Source of the DNA: Streptomyces venezuelae ATCC 10712
GTDB taxonomy: Bacteria; Actinomycetota; Actinomycetes; Streptomycetales; Streptomycetaceae
NCBI RefSeq assembly: GCF_008639165.1
Contig: NZ_CP029197.1
Coordinates: 6,576,001 to 6,640,000 of the forward strand
Reading direction: 5' to 3'
DNA: 64,000 bases
Under the pieces are notes generated by a model, which saw only the letters and a program-made list of their open reading frames with translations, was not told the DNA's origin and searched no databases. The position numbers and the translations under genes are program-made. Positions 36,889 through 45,577 of the stretch are shown here, piece after piece. Within the stretch, counting starts at the first letter, position 1, and every line of letters begins with the position of its first letter.

Positions 36889-37995
36889 CTACAGCCAGTC
36901 CTTCTTCTTGAAGACCACGTACAGACTCGTGCACACCACCGCCATCAGCAGCACCGCGAACGGATATCCGCCCGCCCAGTGCAGTTCCGGCATGTTGTCG
37001 AAGTTCATGCCGTAGATCGTGCCGACCAGGGTGGGGGCGAACAGGATGGCCGCCCAGGAGGAGATCTTCTTGATCTCCTCGTTCTGTTCGAAGCCCGCTT
37101 CCGCCAACGCGCGCATTTCCGCGTTCTGTTGCTGGGTGACCAGGGTCGCGTTGACCGTCAGGATGTCCGTGAGGGCCTGGCGGAAGCCGTCCACGCGTTC
37201 GCTGGTGTGGGTGACGTGGTCGGCCACGTCGCGGAGGTAGCGCTGGAGTTCCTCGTCCGTGCCGTACTTGGCGAAGCCGGCCATCAGACCGTGGAGCATG
37301 CCCACCAGGGGGCGGGTCGCGCGCTGGAACTCGACCATTTCGCGGGAGAGTTCGTAGATGCGGCGGGAGACCGCCGGGTCGCCGCCGAAGACCTCCGTCT
37401 CGATCTCGTCGATGTCGTTCTGGACGCCCGCCACCACCGGGGCGTAGCCGTCGACCACCGCGTCCAGGATCGCGTACAGGACCGCCTCCGGGCCCAGGGC
37501 GAGGAGTTCCGGGTCCTTCTCCATGCGGCGGCGGACTGTGGAGAGGTCCGGGGCGGCGCCGTGGCGGACCGTGATCAGGAAGTCCGGGCCCACGAAGATG
37601 TGGAGTTCGCCGAAGTCGACCTCCTCCTGGGCGTCCAGGTAGCGCGCGGCCCTCAGGACCACGAAGAGGGTGTCGCCGTAGCGCTCAAGTTTCGGGCGCT
37701 GATGGGCCTCCATCGCGTCCTCGACGGCCAGCTCGTGCAGGTCGAACTCGGCTGCCAGGGAGTGGAGTTCCTCCGCCGTGGGGCGCTGGAGGCCGATCCA
37801 CGCCATGCCGTCCGGGTGCTCGCGCAGCTGGCGGAAGGTTTCCGCGAGCGTCGCCGGGGACGAGACCCGGTGGCCGTCCCGGTACAGGCTCGCCTGCACC
37901 ACGCTCGGCCGCGCCTCCGCCGGCTCGGGGGCGGCCGTCGTCGGCGGCTGCGCCGGGGGGCGGCGCCATCCGGCGCGTGGGCGTCGGTCGGACAT
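36889..37995 (-). CDS. corA: CorA-family magnesium/cobalt transporter
   Basis: In this 368-aa protein, after a Pro-rich leader (1-30), the cytoplasmic alpha/beta domain and long stalk helices run to about residue 300. Two C-terminal membrane helices follow, separated by the signature YGMNFDNMPELHW (the GMN motif and its loop), and the basic KKKDWL tail ends the chain. It conducts Mg2+ (or Co2+/Ni2+) through the inner membrane as a pentamer. The ATG at 37995 follows AAGGAGGTG. It is monocistronic. Confidence 0.95.
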   Translation of the reverse strand: MSDRRPRAGWRRPPAQPPTTAAPEPAEARPSVVQASLYRDGHRVSSPATLAETFRQLREHPDGMAWIGLQRPTAEELHSLAAEFDLHELAVEDAMEAHQRPKLERYGDTLFVVLRAARYLDAQEEVDFGELHIFVGPDFLITVRHGAAPDLSTVRRRMEKDPELLALGPEAVLYAILDAVVDGYAPVVAGVQNDIDEIETEVFGGDPAVSRRIYELSREMVEFQRATRPLVGMLHGLMAGFAKYGTDEELQRYLRDVADHVTHTSERVDGFRQALTDILTVNATLVTQQQNAEMRALAEAGFEQNEEIKKISSWAAILFAPTLVGTIYGMNFDNMPELHWAGGYPFAVLLMAVVCTSLYVVFKKKDWL

Positions 37996-38143
37996 CTCGT
38001 ACACCTCCTTGGTCTCCGCGAAGGATATATGGGGTCGGGCTGGGGTGAATCGCATCCGCGCAGGTCGGGGCGTGCAGGCCCCCGGACGCCCCGGGGAAGC
38101 CTTGCGGACCGTATCTGTCCGCAAGCCCGAGTAGCGTGCCGCC

Positions 38144-39343
38144 ATGGCCCCCAAGACGAACCACCCCGTGCTCGGTGCCCGCGCCCTGAACCGCGCCACC
38201 CTCGACCGCCAGCTGCTGCTCCGCCCCTCCCCGCGGGGCGTCTTCGAGGCCGTCGAGCACCTCCTCGGCCTCCAGGCACAGAACACCAAGCCGCCGTACT
38301 ACGCGCTCGCCGCCCGCCTCGAAGGATTCCGGCCCGAGCAGCTGTCCACGCTCATGGAGTCCCGCGCCGTCGCCCGGATCGTCACCATGCGCTCCACAGT
38401 GCACACCCACACCGCCGGCGACGCGGTCGCCCTGCGGCGGCTCGTCCAGCCCGGGGCCATCGACCGCGAACTCGCCCTCTTCGTCTCCCGCGGCGGGCTC
38501 GACGGCGTCGACCTCGACCGGCTCGCCGCCACCGCCCGCGCCCTCGTCGAGGAGCGGCCCCGCACCCCCAAGCAGCTGCGCGAGGAGCTGCTCCCGCTCT
38601 GGCCCGACGCCGATCCGCAGTCCCTCTCCGTCGCCGCCCGCTGTCTGCTTCCCCTCGTCCAGGTCACCCCGCGCGGCCTCTGGGGCCGCGGCGGCCAGGT
38701 CGCGCTCACCACGACCGGTCAGTGGTTCGGCGCCCCGGACCCGGACGCCTCCGCGACCGACCAGAGGCCCGACGCGTCCGCGACCGATCAGAGGCCCGCC
38801 GCCTCCACGGCCGATCAGACGTCTGAAGACCCCGCCGACCTCGACCGGACCGTGCTCCGCTATCTCGGCGCCTTCGGCCCCGCCTCCGTCAAGGACATGC
38901 AGACCTGGTGCGGGCTCACCAAGCTCGGCCCCGCTTTCGAGCGGCTGCGGTCCAGGCTGCTCGTCTTCCAGGACGAGCGCGGCACCGAGCTCTTCGACCT
39001 GCCCGACGCGCCCCGCCCCGACGAGGACACCCCGGCCCCGCCGCGCTTCCTCCCCGAGTTCGACAACCTCCTGTTGTCGCACGCCGACCGCACCCGTGTC
39101 GTCCCCGCCGACCTCCGGGGCCGCACCTGGACCGGCAATCAGGCCCACCGTGTCTTCCTCCTCGACGGCTTCCTCGGCGGCATCTGGCACCTGGACGAGG
39201 CCAAGGACCGCACCACGCTCACCATCGAACCCTTCGTGCCCGTCAGCCGCGCCCAGCGCGCCTCCCTCGCCGCCGAAGCCGAGCGGACGCTCCGGCTCAT
39301 GACGCCGTCGGACATCCCGTACGAGATCGTCCATGGACAGTGA
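38144..39343 (+). CDS. AlkZ/YcaQ-like winged-helix DNA-binding protein
   Basis: This 399-aa HTH_42-family protein has GLQAQNTKPPYYALAAR near residue 43, which holds the Gln-x-Gln motif that AlkZ/YcaQ glycosylases use against interstrand crosslinks. MRSTVHTHTAGDA and the C-terminal LPEFDNLLLSHADRTRV and GNQAHRVFLLDGFLGGIW blocks are typical. Whether it is a glycosylase or a DNA-binding protein only is open. Residues 201-227 are three tandem 9-residue repeats (DASATDQRP type) within a surface linker. Its end overlaps the SUKH gene by 11 bp. Confidence 0.85.
   Translation: MAPKTNHPVLGARALNRATLDRQLLLRPSPRGVFEAVEHLLGLQAQNTKPPYYALAARLEGFRPEQLSTLMESRAVARIVTMRSTVHTHTAGDAVALRRLVQPGAIDRELALFVSRGGLDGVDLDRLAATARALVEERPRTPKQLREELLPLWPDADPQSLSVAARCLLPLVQVTPRGLWGRGGQVALTTTGQWFGAPDPDASATDQRPDASATDQRPAASTADQTSEDPADLDRTVLRYLGAFGPASVKDMQTWCGLTKLGPAFERLRSRLLVFQDERGTELFDLPDAPRPDEDTPAPPRFLPEFDNLLLSHADRTRVVPADLRGRTWTGNQAHRVFLLDGFLGGIWHLDEAKDRTTLTIEPFVPVSRAQRASLAAEAERTLRLMTPSDIPYEIVHGQ
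38744..38824 (+). repeat. Three 27-bp tandem repeats inside the AlkZ-like gene
   Basis: Units 38744-38770 and 38771-38797 are almost identical; the third (38798-38824) is diverged. They encode DASATDQRP, DASATDQRP and AASTADQTS. The repeat is in frame and sits between two domains. Confidence 0.85.
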
Positions 39344-39851
39344 CAGTGACAGCGACAGCGCAGGTGACAGGGGACGTGACAGCGCGGTGACCAGGGACGA
39401 AGCCGTCTCCGCCCGGCTCGCCGAGGCGGGCTGGTTCCCCGGGCGGGACGTCGGCGCGCGGCTGCCCGGGCTCCTGGCCTTCGTCATCGACCGATTCGCC
39501 GAGGAAGGCCATCCGGTCGAGCCCTTCCCGGCGGCCCGGGACTTCGTCCGCGCGTTCGGGGGGCTGCGCCTGGTGATCCCGGGTTCGCCGCCCGCCGCCG
39601 TCGGATTCACCCCGCACTGGATCTACGAGGAGAGCGGTGAGGACGTCGCCGAACTCGCCCGGAACCTGGGCAGGAGGCTGTTTCCCGTCGGATACGAGAC
39701 GTTCGACGGGGCGATGGTCCTCGTCGACGAGACCGGGCGGTTCTTCCTCCTCCACCACACCGGCCCCTACTTCCTGGGCGTCACCGCGCACGAGGCCGTC
39801 GGCTGCCTGCTGTACGGGCCCCAGCGGGAAGCGCGGGAGTTCTTCGTCTGA
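39333..39851 (+). CDS. SUKH-3 type immunity-like protein
   Basis: In this 172-aa protein, after an Asp-Ser repeat leader (DSDSDSDS) comes the SUKH-3 domain: AGWFPGRDVGARLPGLL, FVRAFGGLRLVIPG, LFPVGYETFDGAMVLVDETGRFFLLHHTGPYFLG. SUKH proteins neutralise toxins of contact-dependent or polymorphic toxin systems, though many are orphans. No toxin gene is adjacent. The ATG at 39333 overlaps the preceding gene; an alternative start a few codons in (GTG, 39387) would drop the acidic repeat. Confidence 0.85.
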   Translation: MDSDSDSDSAGDRGRDSAVTRDEAVSARLAEAGWFPGRDVGARLPGLLAFVIDRFAEEGHPVEPFPAARDFVRAFGGLRLVIPGSPPAAVGFTPHWIYEESGEDVAELARNLGRRLFPVGYETFDGAMVLVDETGRFFLLHHTGPYFLGVTAHEAVGCLLYGPQREAREFFV

Positions 39852-39878
39852 CGCCACGCCTGGCACGCCCTGGGCGGC

Positions 39879-40694
39879 CTACGGCAGCGCCCCCGCGCGG
39901 CGGGCCGCCACCACCGCCTCCAGGCGGGTGTGGGCGCCCAGTTTGCGCATCGCCGAGCGCAGATAGCCCTTGACCGTCTCCGGGCGCAGGCCGAGGCGGG
40001 TCGCCGCCGTCGCGTTCGTGGCGCCCGAGGCCACCGCCGTCAGGACGTCCCGCTCCCGTGGGGTCAGCGCCACGCCCGGCAGGTCGCGGGGCGTCCCCGA
40101 GGCCGTCTCCAGGCGTCCGCAGACCGCGAGGAGGCGCTCCCGCAGTTCCGGGTCCGGGACCCGCGGGGCCAGTTCGCGCAGCTCCCCGTACGCCTGGCGG
40201 ACCTCCTCCCACGAGGGCCCCGAGGCCGGCGGCGGCTCGAGGCGGGCGACCTCGTCCCGTACGGCCAGCGCCTGCTCCACGTCCCGGGCCGCCGCGACCG
40301 CCGCGTCGAAGACCCGCTCGCCGATCGGCAGCGCGTCGCGCAGTGCCCCGTACAGGACCCCGCGCACCTTGCGGCGTACGACGACGGGCACCGCGATCAC
40401 CGAGCGCAGCCCCTCCGCCGAGACCGGCCCGTCGTACTCGTGGGTGATGTGCCGGGCCGAGGGGTAGTCCGTGACCGCGCACGGCCGGGACAGTGCCAGA
40501 CACTTGCCGCCCAGGCCCGAGCCCGTCGAGATGGTGAGGCCGTGCAGCGCGGGCGTCACCGCCCCGCACGTCTCGCCGATCCGCATCGCCCGCCCGTCCT
40601 GGAGCAGCCCGCCGAAGACGACGGGCAGTCCGCTGCCCCGGCGCAGCCGCAGCAGCGCCGCGCGCAGTTCGGCCGTTTCCATCTGCTCGGGCAC
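39879..40694 (-). CDS. LuxR-family regulator with GAF domain
   Basis: In this 271-aa protein, residues 20-160 form a GAF-like sensor (SGLPVVFGGLLQDGR, TGSGLGGKCLALSRPCAVTDY, AVPVVVRRKVRGVLYG). Residues 208-268 are a LuxR/GerE helix-turn-helix (LTPRERDVLTAVASGATNATAATRLGLRPETVKGYLRSAMRKLGA). GTG 40694 follows AAGGAG. It is divergent from two acyl-CoA ligase genes across 91 bp containing a perfect palindrome, so it very probably regulates them in response to a small carboxylate or its CoA ester. Confidence 0.9.
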   Translation of the reverse strand: MPEQMETAELRAALLRLRRGSGLPVVFGGLLQDGRAMRIGETCGAVTPALHGLTISTGSGLGGKCLALSRPCAVTDYPSARHITHEYDGPVSAEGLRSVIAVPVVVRRKVRGVLYGALRDALPIGERVFDAAVAAARDVEQALAVRDEVARLEPPPASGPSWEEVRQAYGELRELAPRVPDPELRERLLAVCGRLETASGTPRDLPGVALTPRERDVLTAVASGATNATAATRLGLRPETVKGYLRSAMRKLGAHTRLEAVVAARRAGALP

Positions 40695-40708
40695 GGAAGC
40701 ACTCCTTC

Positions 40709-40724
40709 ACCCCCGAACGGGGGT
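40709..40724. promoter_or_regulatory. Palindromic operator between the LuxR/GAF gene and the acyl-CoA ligases
   Basis: ACCCCCGAACGGGGGT is a perfect palindrome (7-bp arms, AA centre). It is placed 15 bp from the GTG of the regulator and 62 bp before the ligase ATG. It is a good candidate binding site for the LuxR/GAF protein. Confidence 0.6.
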
Positions 40725-40785
40725 AGTGAGACCTGGGTCACTGATTACACGATGTCCGGGACCGGTCCCGCAACGAGGAGGACGA

Positions 40786-42471
40786 ATGACGGCGAACAGC
40801 GCGACCAGTGCGACGGAGAGGTTCCGGGCCGCCCGGGACTTCCTGCTCCGGCACCGCGAGGACTACGAGACGGCCTACGAGGGCTTCGCCTGGCCCCGGT
40901 CCGAGCGGTTCAACTGGGCGCTCGAATGGTTCGACGTCATCGCCGAGGGGAACGACCGCACCGCGCTCCACCTCGTCGAGGAGGACGGCGAGGAGACCAG
41001 GGTCAGCTTCGCCGACATGTCCGCCCGCTCCAACCGCGTCGCGAACTGGCTGCGCGCCCAGGGCGTCCGCGCCGGTGACCGGATCATCGTCATGCTGGGC
41101 AACCAGGTCGAGCTGTGGGAGACCGTCCTCGCCGCGATGAAGCTGCGCGCGGTCGTCATCCCCGCCACCCCGCTGCTCGGCCCCGCCGACCTGCGCGACC
41201 GCGTCGACCGGGGCCGCGCCCGCCATGTGATCGTGCGCGCCGAGGACACCGCCAAGTTCGACGACGTCCCGGGCGACTACACCCGGATCGCGGTCGGCGG
41301 CGACGGGGTGAGCTGGCTGGGGTACGAGCACGCCGCCGACGCGTCCGAGGTGTTCGAGCCGGAGGGCGTCACCCTCACCGACGACACCCTGATGCTGTAC
41401 TTCACCTCCGGCACGACCGCCCGTCCGAAGCTCGTCGAGCACACCCACACCTCGTACCCGGTCGGGCACCTGTCGACGATGTACTGGATCGGCCTCAAGC
41501 CCGGCGACGTGCACCTCAACATCTCTTCGCCCGGCTGGGCCAAGCACGCCTGGTCCAACCTCTTCGCCCCCTGGAACGCCGAGGCGACCGTCTTCATCCA
41601 CAACTACACGCGCTTCGACCCGGCCCGTCTCATGGGCGAGATGGAGCGGCACGGCGTCACCAGCTTCTGCGCCCCGCCGACCGTGTGGCGGATGCTGATC
41701 CAGGCCGACCTGAGCCAGCTGAAGACCCCGCCGCGCGAGGTCGTCGCCGCAGGCGAACCCCTCAACCCCGAGGTCATCGAGTCGGTACGCCGGGCCTGGG
41801 GCGTCACCATCCGGGACGGCTTCGGCCAGACGGAGACCGCCGTCCAGGTCTCCAACAGTCCGGGGCAGCGGCTCAAGGAGGGCTCCATGGGCCGCCCGAG
41901 CCCCGGCTTCCAGGTCACCCTCGTCGACCCGGTGACCGGCGAGGCCGACGTGCCGGAGGGCGAGATCTGCCTCGACCTGTCGGCCAACCCGGTGGGCCTG
42001 ATGACCGGTTACCACGGCGATCCGGAGCGTACGGCGGAGGCCATGGCCGGCGGCTACTACCGCACCGGTGACATCGGTGCGCGAGACCAAGACGGATACA
42101 TCACGTACATCGGGCGCAGTGACGACGTCTTCAAGGCGTCCGACTACAAGATCAGCCCCTTCGAGCTGGAGAGCGCGCTGCTGGAGCACGAGGCCGTCGC
42201 CGAGGCGGCCGTCGTCCCCGCCCCCGACCCGCTGCGGCTCGCCGTCCCCAAGGCGTACGTCGTCCTCGCGGCCGGCTGGGAGCCGGACGCCGAGACGGCG
42301 AAGGCCCTCTTCGCCCACTCGCGCGCGGTCCTGGCCCCGTACAAGCGGGTCCGGCGCATCGAGTTCGCCGAGCTGCCGAAGACCGTCTCCGGCAAGATCC
42401 GGCGGGTGGAACTGCGCCGGCTCACGGCGGAAGGCGGCGGCAAGGAGTACGTCGAGGGGGACCTGGGATGA
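40786..42471 (+). CDS. AMP-forming acyl-CoA synthetase (medium-chain/aryl type)
   Basis: This 561-aa ANL enzyme carries the A3 motif YFTSGTTARPKLVEHTH, the A5 motif GFGQTET, the YYRTGD A7 motif and the C-terminal lysine motif LPKTVSGKIRR. It activates a carboxylate with ATP and joins it to CoA; sequence resembles ACSM-type medium-chain or aryl-CoA ligases rather than long-chain FadD. ATG 40786 follows GAGGAGGA. Its stop overlaps the next ligase gene (ATGA), so the two are co-expressed, presumably under the divergent LuxR/GAF regulator. Confidence 0.9.
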   Translation: MTANSATSATERFRAARDFLLRHREDYETAYEGFAWPRSERFNWALEWFDVIAEGNDRTALHLVEEDGEETRVSFADMSARSNRVANWLRAQGVRAGDRIIVMLGNQVELWETVLAAMKLRAVVIPATPLLGPADLRDRVDRGRARHVIVRAEDTAKFDDVPGDYTRIAVGGDGVSWLGYEHAADASEVFEPEGVTLTDDTLMLYFTSGTTARPKLVEHTHTSYPVGHLSTMYWIGLKPGDVHLNISSPGWAKHAWSNLFAPWNAEATVFIHNYTRFDPARLMGEMERHGVTSFCAPPTVWRMLIQADLSQLKTPPREVVAAGEPLNPEVIESVRRAWGVTIRDGFGQTETAVQVSNSPGQRLKEGSMGRPSPGFQVTLVDPVTGEADVPEGEICLDLSANPVGLMTGYHGDPERTAEAMAGGYYRTGDIGARDQDGYITYIGRSDDVFKASDYKISPFELESALLEHEAVAEAAVVPAPDPLRLAVPKAYVVLAAGWEPDAETAKALFAHSRAVLAPYKRVRRIEFAELPKTVSGKIRRVELRRLTAEGGGKEYVEGDLG

Positions 42472-44072
42472 CCTCCGTGCAGGAACTCTCGTACGCGCAC
42501 GGGGTGTCGGAGACACCGCTCCTCGGCGACACCATCGGCGACAACCTGGACCGGGCCGTCGCCGCCTGGCCCGACCGGGAGGCGCTCGTCGACCTCGCGA
42601 CAGGACGCCGCTGGACGTACGCCCAATTCGGCGCGGACGTCGACCGGTTGGCCGGCTCGCTGCTCGGCAGCGGGGTCCGCAAGGGCGACCGGGTCGGCAT
42701 CTGGGCCGTCAACTGCGCCGAGTGGGTCCTCGTGCAGTACGCGACTGCCCGCATCGGCGCCGTCATGGTGACCATCAACCCCGCCTACCGCGCCCACGAG
42801 TTGGCGTACGTGCTCAACCAGGCGGGCATCACCCTGCTCTTCGCCTCCCTCGCCCACAAGACCAGCGACTACCGGGCGATGGTCGAGCAAGTGCGGCCGG
42901 AGTGCCCCGAGTTGCGGGAGGCCGTCTACTTCGGCGACCTGGGCTGGGACGTCTTCCTCGACCGTACCCCCGGAGAGCTGCGACCCGAGCCGCTCTCCTG
43001 CGACGAGCCCGTCAACATCCAGTACACCTCGGGGACGACGGGGTTCCCGAAGGGCGCCACCCTCTCCCACCACAACATCCTCAACAACGGTTACTTCGTC
43101 GGCGAGATGATCGCCTACTCCGAGCAGGACCGCATCTGCATCCCGGTGCCCTTCTACCACTGCTTCGGCATGGTCATGGGGAACCTGGCCGCCACCTCGC
43201 ACGGCGCCTGCATGGTGATCCCCGCGCCCTCCTTCGACCCGGCGGCCACCCTCCGCGCGGTCCAGGAGGAGCGCTGCACCTCGCTGTACGGGGTGCCCAC
43301 CATGTTCATCGCCGAACTGAACCTCCCCGACTTCGGCACGTACGACCTCTCCAGCCTCCGCACGGGCATCATGGCGGGCTCGCCCTGCCCGGTCGAGGTG
43401 ATGAAGCGGGTCGTCGCCGAGATGAACATGGCCGAGGTGTCCATCTGCTACGGCATGACGGAGACCTCACCCGTCTCCACCCAGACCCGCCGCGACGACG
43501 ACCTGGAGCGCCGCACCGGCACCGTCGGCCGGGTCATGCCGCACGTCGAGGTGAAGGTCGTCGACCCGGCCACCGGACTGACCGTCGCACGCGGCACGGC
43601 GGGGGAGCTGTGCACCCGCGGCTACAGCGTGATGCTCGGCTACTGGGACGAGCCGGAGAAGACCGGCGAGGCGATCGACGCCGGCCGCTGGATGCACACC
43701 GGCGACCTCGCGACCATGCGGGACGACGGATACGTGCAGATCGTCGGCCGCATCAAGGACATGATCATCCGCGGCGGCGAGAACGTCTACCCGCGCGAGA
43801 TCGAGGAGTTCCTCCACGGACACCCCGGCATCGCCGACGTCCAGGTCGTGGGGGTCCCCGACGAGCGCTACGGCGAGGAGATCCTGGCCTGCGTCATCCC
43901 CCGCGACCCCGCCGCCCCGCCCACCCTGGAGGACGTCACCGCCTTCTGCCGCGACCGCCTCGCCCACTACAAGATCCCGCGCAGGCTGGAGATCCTCACC
44001 GAGTTCCCGATGACGGTCAGCGGCAAGGTACGGAAGGTGGAACTGCGGCAGACGTACGGGGAGGGCGGCTAG
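42468..44072 (+). CDS. AMP-forming acyl-CoA synthetase (FadD-like)
   Basis: This 534-aa ANL enzyme shows YTSGTTGFPKGATLSH, YGMTETSPVS, MHTGDLATMRDDGYVQIVGRIKDMIIRGGENVYP and MTVSGKVRK, all of the FadD/long-chain type. It would activate fatty or related acids. Its overlap with the preceding ligase suggests that two chain-length or substrate classes are handled together. A hairpin 14 bp after the stop ends the unit. Confidence 0.9.
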   Translation: MTSVQELSYAHGVSETPLLGDTIGDNLDRAVAAWPDREALVDLATGRRWTYAQFGADVDRLAGSLLGSGVRKGDRVGIWAVNCAEWVLVQYATARIGAVMVTINPAYRAHELAYVLNQAGITLLFASLAHKTSDYRAMVEQVRPECPELREAVYFGDLGWDVFLDRTPGELRPEPLSCDEPVNIQYTSGTTGFPKGATLSHHNILNNGYFVGEMIAYSEQDRICIPVPFYHCFGMVMGNLAATSHGACMVIPAPSFDPAATLRAVQEERCTSLYGVPTMFIAELNLPDFGTYDLSSLRTGIMAGSPCPVEVMKRVVAEMNMAEVSICYGMTETSPVSTQTRRDDDLERRTGTVGRVMPHVEVKVVDPATGLTVARGTAGELCTRGYSVMLGYWDEPEKTGEAIDAGRWMHTGDLATMRDDGYVQIVGRIKDMIIRGGENVYPREIEEFLHGHPGIADVQVVGVPDERYGEEILACVIPRDPAAPPTLEDVTAFCRDRLAHYKIPRRLEILTEFPMTVSGKVRKVELRQTYGEGG

Positions 44073-44085
44073 CGGCCTACCAGGA

Positions 44086-44113
44086 GGGCGCCGGTGAGGG
44101 GACGCCGGCGCCC
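44086..44113. terminator. Bidirectional terminator between the acyl-CoA ligase and GNAT genes
   Basis: Stem GGGCGCCGG/CCGGCGCCC (44086-44094 with 44105-44113), 10-nt loop, lies between convergent genes, so it can serve both. Confidence 0.7.
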
Positions 44114-44119
44114 GGGCTC

Positions 44120-44635
44120 CTACCCGACCTCCCGGCGCATGCAGACGCGGGGCCACACCGAGAGACCGTGGGCCGCCTCCGCGCGGCTGATCGCGCGCAG
44201 CCCCTCCGTGAGCGCCGGGTCGGCCTCGGTGAGCGGACGGAAGCCGAGCCGCGAGTAGTACGGGGCGTTCCACGGCACCTCGGTGAACGTCGTCAACGTC
44301 AGCGCCGCCAGGCCCTGCTCCCTGGCCGCCGCCGCCAGATGCTCGATCAACGCCCGGCCGACCCCCCGGCGCGCGGCAACCGGATGCACCGACACCTGCT
44401 CGATGTGCGCGGCGCCGTCGACGGTGTCGGTCAGCAGGTACGCGACCGGACGGTCGGCGGCGTCCACCGCCACCCACGCCCGGCCCGCACGACGGTAGGA
44501 CTCCAGGACGTCGAGGGGCAGCGGGTCGTCGTCGGCGATCGCCGCCATGCCGAGAGCACGGAACGGCTCGCCCGCCGCCCGTTCGATGTCCTGGAGCAGC
44601 GGGAGTTCGGCCGGAGCGGCCGCTCTGATGCGCAT
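44120..44635 (-). CDS. GNAT-family N-acetyltransferase
   Basis: In this 171-aa protein the acetyl-CoA site VSVHPVAARRGVGRALIEHLAAAAREQG (motif A with the RRGVG loop) and the motif B region WNAPYYSRLGFRPL are clear. The substrate is unknown. The ATG at 44635 gives the normal MRIRAA start; a start 10 codons upstream exists. Confidence 0.9.
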   Translation of the reverse strand: MRIRAAAPAELPLLQDIERAAGEPFRALGMAAIADDDPLPLDVLESYRRAGRAWVAVDAADRPVAYLLTDTVDGAAHIEQVSVHPVAARRGVGRALIEHLAAAAREQGLAALTLTTFTEVPWNAPYYSRLGFRPLTEADPALTEGLRAISRAEAAHGLSVWPRVCMRREVG

Positions 44636-44654
44636 ACGACAGTATGGCGCGGCC

Positions 44655-45455
44655 TCACCGCGCACCGTCCCCCGCGCCCGCGCCGCCGGCCCGGGGCGGC
44701 CGGTTCCCGTCCACCTCCCCGGGACGGTCCAGCAGCCCCCCGTCCCGCGAGAATCGCGGCAGGAACAGGGCCAGCGCCGGATCGCCGTACAACGCCACGT
44801 AGAGCTGGACCAGGCCCCCGTCCGTCACCTCACGCCGGTCCGCCGGCAGCGGATACCGCTCACGCATGGCGGCCAGCAGCCGCCGCGCCGCCCCCGTCGC
44901 CGGCGGCTGCCGCGACAGGCCCGCCGCGCCGAGCGTCGGAACCGCGCCGACCGCCAGCGCCGCCGCCAGACCCGCGCCCGACGCCCCCGTCGCGTACGCC
45001 CCCACCACCACCGTCAGCGGTACGCAGCCCAGCAGGGTTCTCGCCGCCCACAGCCGCCACGGAGCGCGCAGCAGACCCGCGCCGCGCAGCTCCCGGCCCA
45101 GCGCGTCCACCGCCCGCCGCGCCTCCGGGCGCAGCGCGAGGTCCCGCAGCGCGAACGCCCGGTCCAGCGCCCTGTGCACCCCCAGCTGCACGGGGTCCTC
45201 GGTGCGGCCCGGCCCGCCATTGGCCCGAATCGTATGTTTGCGGCCCGCCGCGACCGCGCCGCGCTGGTGCAGCGCCACGAGCGCCACCGTGACCGCCGCC
45301 CTGCGGCCGCCCCGCAGCAGGGCCAGCGCCTGCGGCGGCGGCACCCCGTCCGGGCGCGGTCCCTCGCTTCCCCTGCTGCGGGTTCGCAACAACACGGCGG
45401 CGAGCAGCAGTTGGCCGCAGGCCGCCCCGATGAACCACCACATCCCCGTCGGCAT
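44655..45455 (-). CDS. TIGR04222-type membrane protein
   Basis: In this 266-aa protein an N-terminal membrane helix (WWFIGAACGQLLLAAVLL) is followed by the conserved LRGGRRAAVTVALVALHQRGAV block, a helical cytoplasmic part and two central membrane helices (LLGCVPLTVVVGAYATG, GLAAALAVGAVPTLG). The tail is Pro/Gly-rich. TIGR04222 proteins are actinobacterial membrane proteins of unknown role. ATG 45455 is chosen; ATG 45443 is an alternative. Confidence 0.8.
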   Translation of the reverse strand: MPTGMWWFIGAACGQLLLAAVLLRTRSRGSEGPRPDGVPPPQALALLRGGRRAAVTVALVALHQRGAVAAGRKHTIRANGGPGRTEDPVQLGVHRALDRAFALRDLALRPEARRAVDALGRELRGAGLLRAPWRLWAARTLLGCVPLTVVVGAYATGASGAGLAAALAVGAVPTLGAAGLSRQPPATGAARRLLAAMRERYPLPADRREVTDGGLVQLYVALYGDPALALFLPRFSRDGGLLDRPGEVDGNRPPRAGGAGAGDGAR

Positions 45456-45577
45456 TCCGCCCACCCCCGAGGGTGTTGTGCCCGGGGGAGCGTGATCGTC
45501 ACGCGTGAATGGCCGGTTTCGGATGCCGAAGTCTTGTGGGGGCGACTGCTCCGGCCCCTCCGGGCCCCCTACGGGCC

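Noticed and set aside
42068..45292. Plus-strand open frame of 1074 codons
   Set aside because: It overlaps FadD-like, GNAT and TIGR04222 genes in other frames. The composition is Arg/Pro/Ala-rich, typical of out-of-frame translation.
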